Shown here one piece after another: positions 48,230 through 59,404 of a stretch of 64,000 nt of DNA. The notes beneath the pieces are model-generated. The model saw only the letters and a program-made list of their open reading frames with translations. It searched no databases and had not been told where the DNA came from. Where the stretch lies: contig NC_084464.1 of assembly GCF_027409185.1 (NCBI RefSeq), positions 43,375,095 to 43,439,094 on the forward strand, read 5' to 3'. The stretch comes from Cynocephalus volans (Eukaryota; Chordata; Mammalia; Dermoptera; Cynocephalidae). The position numbers and the translations under genes are program-made. Position 1 is the stretch's first letter. Each line of letters begins with the position of its first letter.

Positions 48230-51200
48230 CCTTCTTTTGGGATTGGGGGAAGAGGGAAGGTCCTGGAGATTTTCAGTTTTGTGGGTCCTAAAATGGATGA
48301 AATGTGAGGAGATGCTGGGTTGGGGTTTGAGTAGAGGGACCCCTCTGGCTTGGTGCTAACAGATTCTTTGGGTAAAGTCTCAGGTGCTAGTTTTACCAAG
48401 GATAAGTGATACCAAGGTGCTTTTCTTAGTACTTTTACTGTCATGGGGGTGGCGAGAAGTACTGTATAAGGCCCTTCCCAACATGATGAGAGAAGCTTTG
48501 GGATTCGGGTTTTACACTTGCTGTCCCTGGCTCAGTTTAAAGTCTGAGAGGGTGGTGGGGAAAGGATGAGGTAATAGAAGGTTGGCCTGTTTACTAAGAT
48601 CCCTAATGAGTGAAAGAGTAGGGAGATACTGGCCTAAAGGTGATGAGCTGGAAGGGAGAGATGTGAGAGTGAAGGGCCTACCGTACATAAGTTTGAGGGG
48701 GCTGAGGCCTGTGGGCTTGTGGGGGGCAGCCTGTAGGTGAGTGAGTGACTGGTGGATAGGCCAAAATGAGGGATGATTTCTGAGGTGAGAGCATGCGTTA
48801 CTGCTGTAGCATCCTCTGAAGTGCAGGGGAAAGCCTCAATCCAACCTGAAAAGGTATCTACTAAGGTTGGAAGATAGTGTGTCCTTTTGTGGGGAGAGTA
48901 ATAAAGGGCTGAAGAAGGTGTTAGGGGTTCATAGCTTATATGAATTGAATTATGGAAATCTAAAAGGATTTGCTCAGCTTGTGTAGTAGGGAGGACATAG
49001 CGACTGGAGAGAGTATACCAGTTGTCCTTTCTCTGTGCCCCCAACTGTTGGAGGTGTTGTATTTCTTGGGCTGTGTATTGGGATAAGGGCGTAGGGGCCA
49101 TGAGGAGGACCTGAGTGGGAGAGGAAGATTGGGAGCCTGGTGACTGAGCAGCCTGTTTTGTGATTAGATTCACCAGTTTGTTTCCCTGGGCTATGGGGTC
49201 GTTGAAGGTTTGGTGTCCTCTGCAGTGTATAACCCCAGCCTCCTTTGGGAGTTGTGCAGCCTCAATAGCTTGTGTTAGATTTACTACAGCATAACCTGCC
49301 TGGGGCGTGGGCATGGAGTTGGCGCTCCCATCTATGAACCACATAATGGGATGTGGGGAGATGTGTTCAAAGGGATTGAGAAAGAGGTCTAAAGCCTCCA
49401 TGCAATTGTGTTTTAAGGGTCATGAGTGTTTTGGAATGAGAGTGGCTGGATATAAGGGAGAGCAAGGTTTAAGAAGAACTGGGAGTTTTTAATAAAGGTA
49501 AGGTAAATAAGTTGTAGGTGGGAAGGGAGAGCATTGACTTGGCCTCATGACTGAGAAGGTCTTGACTGTTGTTCAAAAGTTACTTTAGGGCCGGCCCGTG
49601 GCTCACTTGGGAGAGTCTGGTGCTGATAACACCAAAGCCCCAGGTTCGGATCCCATATAGGGATGGCCAGTTAGCTCACTGGTGAGCATGGTGCTGACAA
49701 CACCAAGTCAAGGGTTAAGATCCCCTTACCGGTCATCTTTTAAAAAAAAAAAAAGTTACTTTAGAGCTTTCTTGTGCTAAAAGGGTGGCTGCCACCAAGG
49801 CCCATAAATGGGGGCCCATTCTCAAGATGTGGTGTCTAGTTATTTAGAGGCTTGTAACCAGGGAGAAAATGTCTCCTGCCTTTTGTCCCAAAACCCCGAC
49901 TGACAATCCTTGGGTTTTGGTGACAAATAGGATAAAAGGATGAGATAGGTTTGGGAAAGATAGAGCTGGGGCTTTGAGGAGAACAGCTTTTCATCACTGG
50001 AAGGGAGAATAAATGGGCTTTGTGGGATCTAAAGGAATGTCAGGATCCCCTTTGGCTGCCCCATAAAGTAGTTTTGCTAGCACACCAAAGTTAGGAATCA
50101 TAGGCATAGATACCCTGCAAGCCCCAAGAAAGAAAGGATTTCGCCCTTTGTGGTAGGAGTAGGGAGTTTGTTACCAGGCACAGGTCTGGCTGCCTGCCCT
50201 TTTGAAAAGGAAAGAAAAAAAAAAAACGCAGAAGCCAAATGGTTGGTGTTAGAAAAGCACATGTATTCAGCTGAAGGAGATGGAAGGCTGTCCCATCTCG
50301 AAGATTTACATTTACTGAGGGGTTTTTAAAGGAAGGGTTGAGGGAATGGAATGTGGGAGGTGAAAAGCAGGATAGCAGGAGACATGAGCTACAAGGGGTC
50401 CATTTCTATGGATCAGGTACAGGGTCTTGCCAAGGACTCATCTGGTTTCTGTTCTCATCTTCACTGTTATCTGAGGACCCTGCAAGATTTTGGTTTGTGC
50501 CAATATACTTGGCTAGTGCCCAAGGTCAGCTTCAGTCATTTGGCCTTGATAATTTCTCAAAATTCTACAAATCTCAAAGTACTGTTAGCTTTGCAAAGTA
50601 CTAATTAGCTTCTCGGCCTTGTTTTCCTACTTAGTGAGCGAGATAAGAAAGTCGGGATGGGAAGCAAGAGTGGAGAGAAAAAAACTGTCTTTTTAAAAAT
50701 TCTCCCCCCCTCTGCAGCCCAGGCAGCTTTAGGTCCCAGCATGGCTTTGGTCCTGCTCACTCCAACAAGTTCATAAATTAGACTCTTGAACTGAAAGAGA
50801 AGAAATTTGGGCCTTGTTTGGGGACACTCAATATCCCATGGAGGCCAGGAAATTAAGAAGAGTAACAGTGTGGGCCTGTGAATCCTCATAGGAGAGGCTA
50901 CAAAGGAGGAGGTTATCCACATGTATTAAAGTGCTAGAGGTTGGGGGAATTTCAGATAAGTCTTGAGCTAAGGCCTGGCTGGAAAGTAGGGGCTATCCCA
51001 AAACCCCTGAGGCAGTACTGTCCCAGTAAGTTGTTGGGTACAGCGTGTGTCAGGATTAGTCCTTTACTAAACAGTATGAGCCATTGCGCTTTATAACTGG
51101 AAGGATGGGTGTATTGAAAGGCAGTGGGTAGGCCGTGAGAGATGAGAAGAAAGGAGTTTGTGTACAACGGGTTTTAAGCCTATTATGTGTTTGTTAGCAA

Positions 51201-51300
51201 TGTGGTACTGTGGGACATTGGGGAACAAAGAGGGGTTCTGCAATTTAACAAGGATAGGGGAATGATGCATAGCAATGGAGGGAGGAGAAGCGTCCCATAC
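48230..51300 (-). pseudogene. pol remnant of the provirus
   Basis: Minus-strand order: reverse transcriptase (about 51240-50600), where a CLRGFG-like segment and the GYRVSP-type segment are seen and the active-site box reads HVDN rather than YVDD; RNase H (about 49400-49200, WFIDGSA start with its catalytic Asp); integrase core (about 48880-48780, VDTFSGWIEAFP segment); integrase C-terminal end (about 48440-48400). The longest open stretch is 255 codons (49401-48634). Stops, frameshifts and the SINE at 49588-49750 separate the parts. No active enzyme is possible. Confidence 0.85.
49588..49750 (+). repeat. Dimeric SINE inserted in the provirus
   Basis: Two tRNA-like units (GGGCCGGCCCGTGGCTCACT start; second after ATATAGGGATGG) plus an A tail. 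Flanked by AAAAGTTACTTTA at 49575-49587 and again at 49751-49763, a perfect 13-bp duplication. It therefore inserted after the provirus. Confidence 0.95.
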
Positions 51301-51306
51301 TAGGGA

Positions 51307-51831
51307 TTAACCTTGTCTGAGGGGAAGGTGGAAGCCCCAGGGTCCAGGTCTGGGTGCGGCCTGTAACAGGAGTATTGTAGCTGGAGTTAAAGTGTTTAGG
51401 GTAAGAGTAGCTTTGAATTTGAAAAGAATGTTCCATCCTAGTGAGGGGGCTGGGCATTGAGGCCTTATTAAGAATTTGTGTATTAATTGGGTGTGATATA
51501 GGGTGCAGGAAAGGGTTTGAGTGATCCGTGAGAGGTATTTTGATCCCATGACCCCTACTACTGTGATAGAGGATGGGATTGTTGGTCCTGCATACTTAGG
51601 AAGGGTAAAGTAAATGGCCCCTGTATTTATGACAAAAGAGATCGGCTTACCTGCTATAAGGTGAGTTACCCTGGGTTTGTGCATGGTGATCTCCATGGGG
51701 GGCCTCAGGCCCTGGGCATCATCAGTCCTCCTCCTGGGCAAATCTGAGAAGCTCCAGTAGGGATGGTCGTGAAGCCAAAGGCTGTAGGTTGGGGACTTGG
51801 CAACTCCCTCTCTGGCGAGTGTCACAGTCAA
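51307..51831 (-). pseudogene. Retroviral aspartic protease remnant
   Basis: Minus strand, a 174-codon open stretch. The active-site triplet DTG is replaced by NTG (NTGAI), followed at the right distance by the hydrophobic strands and a LGWN-like segment where LLGRD is normal. Loss of the catalytic Asp means no activity even if translated. It normally cleaves Gag and Pol. Confidence 0.8.
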
Positions 51832-51869
51832 TCTCCCAGTGACCTGGCCATTTGTAGTGAGGATGGGTT

Positions 51870-53280
51870 ATGACAGGCCCATGCCAAATGGCCCAGTTGA
51901 CTGCATTTGAAGCAGTTCTCAGGTGGCTTGCCCCTAGAGGCAGCCAGCTTTAGAGTATGTGAGCCACAGATGGCATTAGCCAGAAGCTGGTATTTGGCCT
52001 GATCTCTTTTATAGTTTTTGAATATCAGGGGCTGATTGGGTAATGAAATGAGAGTGTAAGAGGGCCACGCCTGCAGGGGAGTTTGGATCTATACATGTGT
52101 ATGTAAAGCCTCAGAGAGGCAGGTTAGAAACTCATTGGGATTTTCAGTGGGTCTCTGTGTGATCTCTCTAAGCTTGTCACACTTTTGACTGACTTGTGAG
52201 TAGCTGTTTGGAGGTCATGAAGTAGGTGTGTGATCATATTATCCTGGAGATCCTAATCCCCATGGCAGGGCTGGTGGTCCCAATTTGGGTTTGTGTAAGG
52301 AACAGCAATGGCTCCCACAGGCCACCTCTTATTTTGAGCATGTACCCGAGCCGCCATCCAGACCTGCTCCCTGTATGTGGACTCAGACAATTCCTTCCAT
52401 CCCAGCCACTTCATAGAAGGGTTATAAAAAGCCAGAGCTGAGGCTGGGTTGTTAACCTGATGAAGGGGGAGAAGGGGGGGAGTTGGGCTGAGGACAAGTG
52501 TCTGGAGGCCAGGTGTGGGGAAGAGAGAGAAATGTGGAGTACTGATTGATCAGAAGACTGATCCAAATCTGGAAGGGGAGGTTGAGCATGAGCTAGGAGA
52601 ATTTGAGACATAGGACAGTTTTGACAGAGAGAAGAACATTCAGAAATAGGAGAAGGCCTGAACAAGGAATCTCTACAGCTTTTGCCATTTCAGTGAGTGT
52701 CTAAATCAAGTGCCATCTTGTGGCCACTGGGATCCATTGTAATGAGGCACTTGAGTTTTAATGTCTCCCTGGAGGCCGAGAAGTTGGCCAGGAGAAGGTC
52801 CAGAGGCGTAGAGCACAGAGTACAGTAGAACATGAGACGTTTATGTTTAATGTCTCCCGGGAGGCCAAGAAATTGGCCAGGAGACAGCCCAAGGGCATAG
52901 AGCATGGAGGCTTGGATCATGAGGATCCTGTGTAGAGGGTGAGAAAGGGCAGTCAGACCTGGTAGAAGAAGAGTGCCAGCAAAGGGCATCCCCTTTGGTG
53001 CCCATGTTCTTTTCGAGAGAAAAGCCACCAACCTCCTAGAGGAGCATCCTCCAATAGCTGGGGGGCATGAGAAGAGTTCCCTCAGCCAGGTGCCTGGCCT
53101 TTGAGAGTGAGAGCGAGTCAGGGGAACCTGAGATGAGACAGGACTGACGTACTGACTCACCCTGAATTGAGGCCGGTGTTGGATGCGTTGGTCTGAAACG
53201 GCAAAAGTAGAGAGTCCCAGAGGCACCTAGTTTCAGCAGGTCTGCGAAGGGTGGCTGGGAGCCAATCAACCCAAGAGAGG
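51870..53280 (-). pseudogene. gag remnant of the provirus
   Basis: The minus strand starts shortly after the primer binding site. The capsid-like middle is fragmented. The nucleocapsid has one zinc knuckle of the form C-X2-C-X4-H-X4-C (51873-51914), normal for this retrovirus class. A nearly repeated motif near 52760-52800 and 52845-52885 (CTCCCTGGAGGCCGAGAAG / CTCCCGGGAGGCCAAGAAA on the plus strand) shows a short internal duplication of about 90 bp. Confidence 0.75.
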
Positions 53281-53309
53281 GGATCAGCTGACAGTCTGGC
53301 CAAGACTCT

Positions 53310-53327
53310 TCCCGGGTTTCAGCACCA
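53310..53327 (-). other. Primer binding site, tRNA-Phe
   Basis: Minus-strand TGGTGCTGAAACCCGGGA complements the 3'-terminal 18 bases of mammalian tRNA-Phe except for one base. It lies three bases after the end of the 5' LTR, as expected. Confidence 0.85.
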
Positions 53328-53330
53328 TAA

Positions 53331-53703
53331 TGAAAGAAAGTGAACCTAGATGCTGAGTACTGTTCAAGCTCTATTAAAGAAAGAAATCTGCTGGGCTGTT
53401 CTCAAAATGGAGGACAGCCCAGGGCTGCCCTGAAAATGGGGGACAGCAGCTAACCTAGGGTGGTGGGAGCTTATATTGGTATGTTGGCACCAAGAGCTGG
53501 GTGATATAATTCCGGGGTGGGGATTGAGTTAGGTCGTGGGAATGGAGAGTTCTGCACATGCAGAAATGCCAAAAGTTTCATTTTCTCCAAAACCATGAGG
53601 CTTCTTGTAAAAGAGAACAGGGAAGGGGAAGGGAGGAGGTGGACAGCGCCATTTTGTACTTGGGCATGTCTAAAATGCCACTGGTTATGTTGCAAATCTA
53701 TTA
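53331..53703 (-). repeat. 5' LTR of the provirus
   Basis: 373 bp, paired with 46446-46818. Beyond 53703 the host sequence has no similarity to the proviral interior. The usual short host duplication next to the two LTRs was not found by eye. Confidence 0.9.
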
Positions 53704-53870
53704 GAATAGAATAAGATTGTATTAAAATTTAGTTGCATCACATAAAAATCATAAAATGAAAAATACTAAAAAACTTAGGAAAGATTTCATTTCATGAAGC
53801 TAGCATGGATATCACTTCATGAATTTATTCCAGTGGAGAAAATATTATGTGCTTATCTGTTGAGCCTATG

Positions 53871-54440
53871 TATTAATTTCCTATTACTGCATAACAAATT
53901 ACCACAATCTTAGTGGTTTAAACAACACCTATCTGTTCGTTTACAGTTCCTTAATCAAAAATCCAGGCAGGGTGTGGATAGATTCTCTGTTTAGGGTTTC
54001 ACAAACTTATGTTCTCATCTTGAGGTTGGAGTCCTGGAGCTTATGCAGAGCTTGTTAGCAGAATTCGGTTTCTTGCTGTTGTAGGACTAATGTCCCTGTT
54101 TCCTTGCCAGTTGTCAGGATGGAGAGGCAGGAGGGGCTGCTCCCAATTCCTAGTGGCCACCAGCATTCTTTGCTACATAGTCTCTCCATTTTCACAGCCC
54201 ACAATGGAGAAAATCTCTCACACTAAATCTCTTTGCTCAAGGAGAACCCAGACCTTTTAGGGACTCACCTGTTGAAGACAGTCTAACCCAGCATAATCCC
54301 TCAGGATAATCTTAAAGTGAACTGATTTGGGACTTAAAATTACATCTGCAAAATTCCTTCACAACAACACCAACGTTAGATTGGTTGAGTAGCTGGGTGG
54401 AAGGGGAAAAACCAGGGGTGAGTACTGAGGGACCTTCACA
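53871..54440 (-). repeat. Old LTR (MLT/ERVL type)
   Basis: Starts TATTAATTTCCTATTACTGCATAACAAATTACC, the reversed end of an old ERVL/MaLR-type LTR, followed by a diverged body. Family not fixed by eye. Confidence 0.55.
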
Positions 54441-54654
54441 GAATCAGCCTAGCGTAGCCTGGGTCTTCCTTTGTGTCTAATTGGGTCACAGTTGGAAATT
54501 GAATTTCAAATAAATAGATTGTCTTGAATGATAATAAAATACATTCTTGATCACCATGGAAACTCTTCTTAAATCTCAAAACTGAATGACATGTTTAATA
54601 TTTTATAATTAATTTAGAGCAAATCACAATTCAAGTGCAATAATTTATGCTCTC

Positions 54655-55190
54655 TTTGGGAACTATACTAGTTATCTACTGCTGCTTCACAGATTACTTA
54701 CAACTTAGCAGCTTGAAACAGCAAACGTTTATTATCTCTTACAGTTTCCAATGGTTGGGAGTCCTAGGAGAGGTTTACCTGAGTGCCTCTGGCTCAGGAC
54801 CTGTCAGTAGGTTGCAATCAAGGCATCAGCTAGGGCTGCAGCATCTGCAGGCTTGACTGGGGCTGGGGATTCACATGAAACATGGCTCATTCATATGGCT
54901 GTAGGAAGGGGCCTCAGTTCCTTGTGGGCTGGTCCCAGGAGGAGTCAGTTCTTAGTTACATGGACTGTTCCACAGGGCTGCTTTTGACACAGCCACTGGC
55001 TTCCCTCAGAGCAGTGATCCCAGAGAGAGTGAGCCAAGGTGGAACCTGGAACAGCTTTGTGTCTTACACCCAGAGTCTCAAACATTTAAGTCAGCCTTAC
55101 TCAGTTAAGAGTGAGTCATTAAGTCCAGGCCACACTGAAAAGGAAGGGATGAAGGGTGCACCTCTGGAAGGGAGTAGTATCAAAGAATTT
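54655..55190 (-). repeat. Old LTR of the same type
   Basis: Begins CTAGTTATCTACTGCTGCTTCACAG and GCTTGAAACAGCAAACG, resembling 53880-53930 and 59411-59480. Three copies of this LTR family therefore lie within 6 kb. No coding potential. Confidence 0.55.
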
Positions 55191-55623
55191 ACATACATGT
55201 TCAAACTGAAATTAATTATATTATTTCAGGAATTGGTAAATCAAATGCTTTATCTGTTTTGTTTTTAATGTTTGTAACTTCTCTTTTGGAAATTAATGAT
55301 TAAAAGTTTGAGACAGAGAAAAGAGATACAACAATATCTCTGAATTTTTCCTGTGAATGCTTTTAATAATAGTGTTCTCTTCAGTAAGTTGCAGCACAGC
55401 TGAGAACATACAGTAGCTAAATCAAATATTTTCAATATTTCAATGTCATGACAATAATATCTTTAAAATAATCCTTTTGTTTTTCCTAAGAAGTTTCAAA
55501 TTAAAGAATGCCAAAAATGCTAGTATTCTTACTCAAACATCATCTTTAAAAATATTTGCCTAATCAGATTGTGTTTCAGTTAGACAAATGTGAATAGCAT
55601 ATCTCAGTCTATACACCTAGTTT

Positions 55624-55835
55624 CTTTTTTCTTTTTTTTTGTAAATTGAAACATAGTTGATTGTATATATCCATGAGGCACAGAGTTTAATATCAATACC
55701 TGTGTGCAATATGTGATGCTCAAATCAAGATAATTAGCATATTCAGTATTACACAAGGTAATCATTTTTTGTGGCCCTTTACCAATTCCTCCTTTACTCT
55801 CCCTCCACCTTTCCCACCTCTGTAACCTCAGTTCA
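55624..55835 (-). repeat. 5'-truncated L1 3' end
   Basis: T-rich left end (tail on the minus strand) followed by L1 3'UTR like that at 22155-22280. Perfect flanking repeats ATACACCTAGTTT at 55611-55623 and 55836-55848 mark a short, clean insertion of about 210 bp. Confidence 0.9.
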
Positions 55836-55854
55836 ATACACCTAGTTTAGACCA

Positions 55855-56330
55855 GGACAACAATGTTGATGTGATGTGGTAGGCAGAAATAGTAAGCTCC
55901 AATCTGGGAAAAGGTTTTTCAAAAGCTAGCTATACAGTGGGCATTCTATAATAAATTTTACATCTTTCACTGTGTTTTTGATAAGATGTGGTACAAGTGA
56001 TTTGGACACCAGTATGATTCTAAAAAGCACTGTTATTACATACTTCTAAAGTTTTTTAAAAGCCGCTCTTTTGTGACTTCCATTCATATTTGCTATTCCG
56101 TCACTGTTTATTCCTTTACAATGTTTTGCCATTTAATTTATTTTGATTAACAGTGTGCTTTTCCAATTCTGTAGAAGTTTAATTCAGTTGTATGTGTGGT
56201 AAAATGTAAGTAACACATCATATCCTTTGAAAGGTAGAATTGGCTTGTGCGTCAGATTGAATATTATGTACCAAAAAATCTGTAGAGATACCAGTGAGGA
56301 AAAGAGCAAATGACCTCTTTCTACCAAATG
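55855..56330. other. Gene-free AT-rich stretch
   Basis: Nothing recognised. Confidence 0.3.
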
Positions 56331-56349
56331 CTATTTTTTTTATGGTATC

Positions 56350-57070
56350 CTGGTATTCTCTCACACATGGCTCATAACAATTCACTGTAGCATTGTTTCA
56401 ATGTGAGTAGTTCTTGTTGTGGATCTGTTACCAAACCAAACTGGGCTCTGCTTGACCAGCACACAGTTAATCCAAAACACTGACTCTTGAGTTGTGTAAG
56501 GGAAATGCAGCATTTTATTGCAATGTCCAAGCAATGGAGAATTGGGCAGCTAATTCTGGAAATCCCAAACTCCCAGAAAACATACAAGCAAGAACTTTTA
56601 AAGGAAAAACTTGTGGATTGGAGTCTGCACTGCTTGAGTAGCTTGTGGATGTTTCTAATTGGTTGAATCTGAGAACGCAAGGGACACAGCTCCTCTGATG
56701 GTCTTTTATCATCAATCTTCTGACCCAAATCAGTCTGCGGTCCTTGCAGTCCACATTTGGTCAGTATATTCCATCCTGTGGGAAACTTGGCTTTCAATTC
56801 CTGTGAAAACATCTCAAAGACAAATGTCAAAGTATTGTCTTTGATCCTTCAAGTCTGATGACTGATTTATGCTTCTCCTTGTTGGTTAGGTTACATCCCC
56901 ACTTGCTCAGCTGCTTCTTAGTGCTCACTTCCTTAATTGGTATTTGGGGAGCTCAGTTCCCAGATTTTAGATAACTTCTCATTTGAGTGACAAAGGCCAT
57001 AGCTCACTTTCCCCTAAATTTTTTTGGGGGGGCTGTATTGAGGAGGGGGGTGTTTGTCCAGTTTTAGATC
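56350..57070 (-). repeat. Solo LTR-like sequence, minus strand
   Basis: GCAGCATTTTATTGCAATG (56508-56526) is a reversed polyadenylation signal in typical LTR surroundings, and the flanks have the composition of an ERV1-type solo LTR. A 152-codon frame on the minus strand within it shows no domain. Confidence 0.45.
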
Positions 57071-57289
57071 CTTACAATGAACTTTGAGATTTTCTTTTCT
57101 CTTTCATTTAAAAAAAATTAATGGTTCACAAGATGCGATTTGAAAAATGCCAGTTTAAAAAGTTATGATCAAGTAAATATCTGGTTCCCATCCATGCATA
57201 AGAAACAGAACCTATAAAGCCACCATGGGCTTCTCCACAATCCCATCCTTCAGAAGTAACCTCTATCTTCAGTCTTGTGTTTAATATTC

Positions 57290-58060
57290 CCTTGCATTTC
57301 TCTAAAGATTTTTACAATAAGTGTATATATCCAGGGGATACTGGGAAACTATATGTTGGTCTCCCAGTTTTTGACATACAACTCCTCAAGTCCTTAGATT
57401 CTCCAAAGTGATTAGTGCCACCTTTTGGGAGGGTGATGAGTTGACTGATAGCTGGTAGTCCTGATGTAGCTTCAGAATGAGGGGCTGGTCACAGGAAAGA
57501 CTAAGGTGGGACTTTCAGTCCCACTGCCTAACCTTCAGAGAGGGGAAAGGGGCTGAACATTGTTGACTACCAGTGGCCAATAATGTAGTCAATCCTGCCT
57601 ATGTAATGAAGCCTCCATAAAAATGTAAATGGATTCACAGTTTCTGAATAGCTGAACATGTGGAGATTCCTGGAGGGTGGTGCACCCTGGGAGGGTGTGG
57701 AAGCTCCACACCCTTTCTCCCATACCTCACCCTCTGCATCTCTTCATCTGCATCCTTTGCAATAAACCAATCAATTAAGCATGTGTTTCCCTTAGTTTTG
57801 TGAACTGTTAAGCAATTCAACTGAACCTAAGGAGGGGGTAGTGAGAATGCCAATTTATATCAGTCAGAAGCAAAGGTAAAACAATCTGTAGCTTGCAATG
57901 GGCAGCAGAAGTGGGAGGGGGCAGTCTTGGGGACTGAGCCCTCAATCTGTGAGATCTGATGCTACTGTATGTTTAGTACTGGAATTGAACTGGAGGACAC
58001 CCAGCTGGTGTCTGCTGCAGAATTGCTTGCCTACTTACTGGTGGTGAGAAATTCCCACAC
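57290..58060 (+). repeat. Solo LTR, plus strand
   Basis: Contains ATGAAGCCTCCATAAAAATG, GGAAGCTCCACACCCTTTC, AATAAACCAATC (polyadenylation signal) and an end with CACCCAGCTGGTGTCTGCTG and AGAATTGC, in the order of a common old mammalian LTR. A fragment of the same end occurs at 36775-36910. Confidence 0.65.
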
Positions 58061-58064
58061 GTCC

Positions 58065-58480
58065 TCACAGAAGTTGGTCTTCTGTGTTGATGTGCTGAAT
58101 AAGATCATAGGAAAGGCAATGTGTGATTTTTCCCAGTAATTAACAATCCCCAAACCAAATATTAGCTAGTTTTGCCTGTTTTTAAACTTCCTGTACAGTG
58201 AACTCATACTATATGCATTCTTCTATGACTTAATGTTATGGATTGGAGAGTTATCCTTGATGTGGGAGGCTGTTGTTCATTCGTTTTCACTGCTGAACTT
58301 TTGTATGTTTTGATCATACAGCTTTGCTACTTTCCTATTGATGTATATGTGGTTAATACTAGTTTTCATGAACATAAACATTAGCATACATGTCTCCTGG
58401 GAACATAGACAAGAAAGTCCCCAGAGTCTATGATCAGGAGTAGGATTTGTGGATTATGTAGTAGGTATTTTAAGCATAGT
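58065..58480. other. Gene-free stretch
   Basis: Possibly old L1M 3'UTR (58150-58440), not certain. Confidence 0.3.
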
Positions 58481-58484
58481 AAAT

Positions 58485-58900
58485 GTATTAGTACGTTTCT
58501 GTTGTGAAGGAACTGGTTATTTTATTTAAAAAATGAAATTTGTTGCTTACAGTTTTGGAGGCTAGGAAGTCCAAAGTTCAGGGAACACATCTGGTGAGGG
58601 TAGGTGCTGGCTCCACATGGCAGAAAATGGTGGAGCAGAGAGAGAGACTAACCTCCTCATTCACTCTCCTTTTAAAGCCCTCCAAACCGTGCTCATGACT
58701 GCCATTTTTAAGCCGTTCACTAAGACATGGTCCTACAATCTAATCACTTCTTCAAAGCCCCACCATTCAGTTACCGTAATAGGATTTCCCACCCTCAGCA
58801 TTTACAGTGTGGGTCAAGTTTCTAACATGTAAATCTTGGGGGATGCAACTCAAGCTTCAATGAGTTTGGGGGAATATTCAATCCACTGCTCTAGATAATG
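58485..58900 (-). repeat. MLT1/MST-type LTR, minus strand
   Basis: Starts TATTAGTACGTTTCTGTTGTGAAG and contains TTTGGAGGCTAGGAAGTCC and TCTAATCACTTC, the reversed layout of MaLR LTRs. Confidence 0.6.
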
Positions 58901-59212
58901 CTAATCTGATTTCCAAAGTGACAATTTAAACTTTAACCAGGAATGTGTAAGAGTGCATGTTGCCAGTGTGTTCTGAAAAGACAACACACAGCTGAACAAA
59001 CAGCTGAAGTGGAGGAATTAAGAATGCAACCAGCAGGCTTGGGTGCAGAATCACCAGTCATTTTTTTTCAACTCTGTTGTTAACTTTCATTCTTTTACAT
59101 TTATTCCATATATCTTTACATTATACTTTTAGCATATAGGTCCAGATAATGCTTCCATTTTGCATAAGTACATAGGGTTTTTTTATATATTTGAAATTTT
59201 CCATAATGAAAA

Positions 59213-59320
59213 GGAGAAAAGAGGGAGAAAAAGAGAAAAAAAAGGAGAGAAGGAAGGAAGGAAGGGAGAAAGGAAAGAGAAAACACAAGAAAATAAAAGA
59301 GAGAACAAGAGGAGAGAAAC
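59213..59320. repeat. Purine-rich (GA) low-complexity tract
   Basis: Over 100 bp of almost pure A/G, including a GGAA tetranucleotide run. The open frames here are composition artefacts. Confidence 0.8.
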
Positions 59321-59404
59321 AGGAATCAGCAAGTATAGCTAACATTATCAAATGCAAGGAAATAAGAGAGATGTAGATAATATCCGCAGAATAACAGAGA
59401 CTTA

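Larger units (their letters stand above)
46446..53703 (-). mobile_element. Endogenous retrovirus, gammaretrovirus-like, tRNA-Phe primer type
   Basis: A 7.3-kb provirus on the minus strand with two 373-bp LTRs of equal length and, on the minus strand, PBS, gag, pro, pol and env in the standard order. The primer binding site (53310-53327) complements the 3' end of tRNA-Phe with one mismatch, as in the ERV-F group. A single Cys-His zinc knuckle and CX6CC envelope motif point to class I (gammaretrovirus-like) ERVs. All genes are broken by stops and frameshifts. The two LTRs differ at about 23 of 373 positions by my count. A SINE interrupts it at 49588-49750. It stands 1.8 kb upstream of the class I start codon in the same orientation. 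Confidence 0.9.

Noticed and set aside
56372-56830. 152-codon minus-strand frame
   Set aside because: Lies in an LTR-like repeat and has no domain.
59160-59376. Lys/Glu-rich small proteins
   Set aside because: Translation of a purine-rich low-complexity tract.
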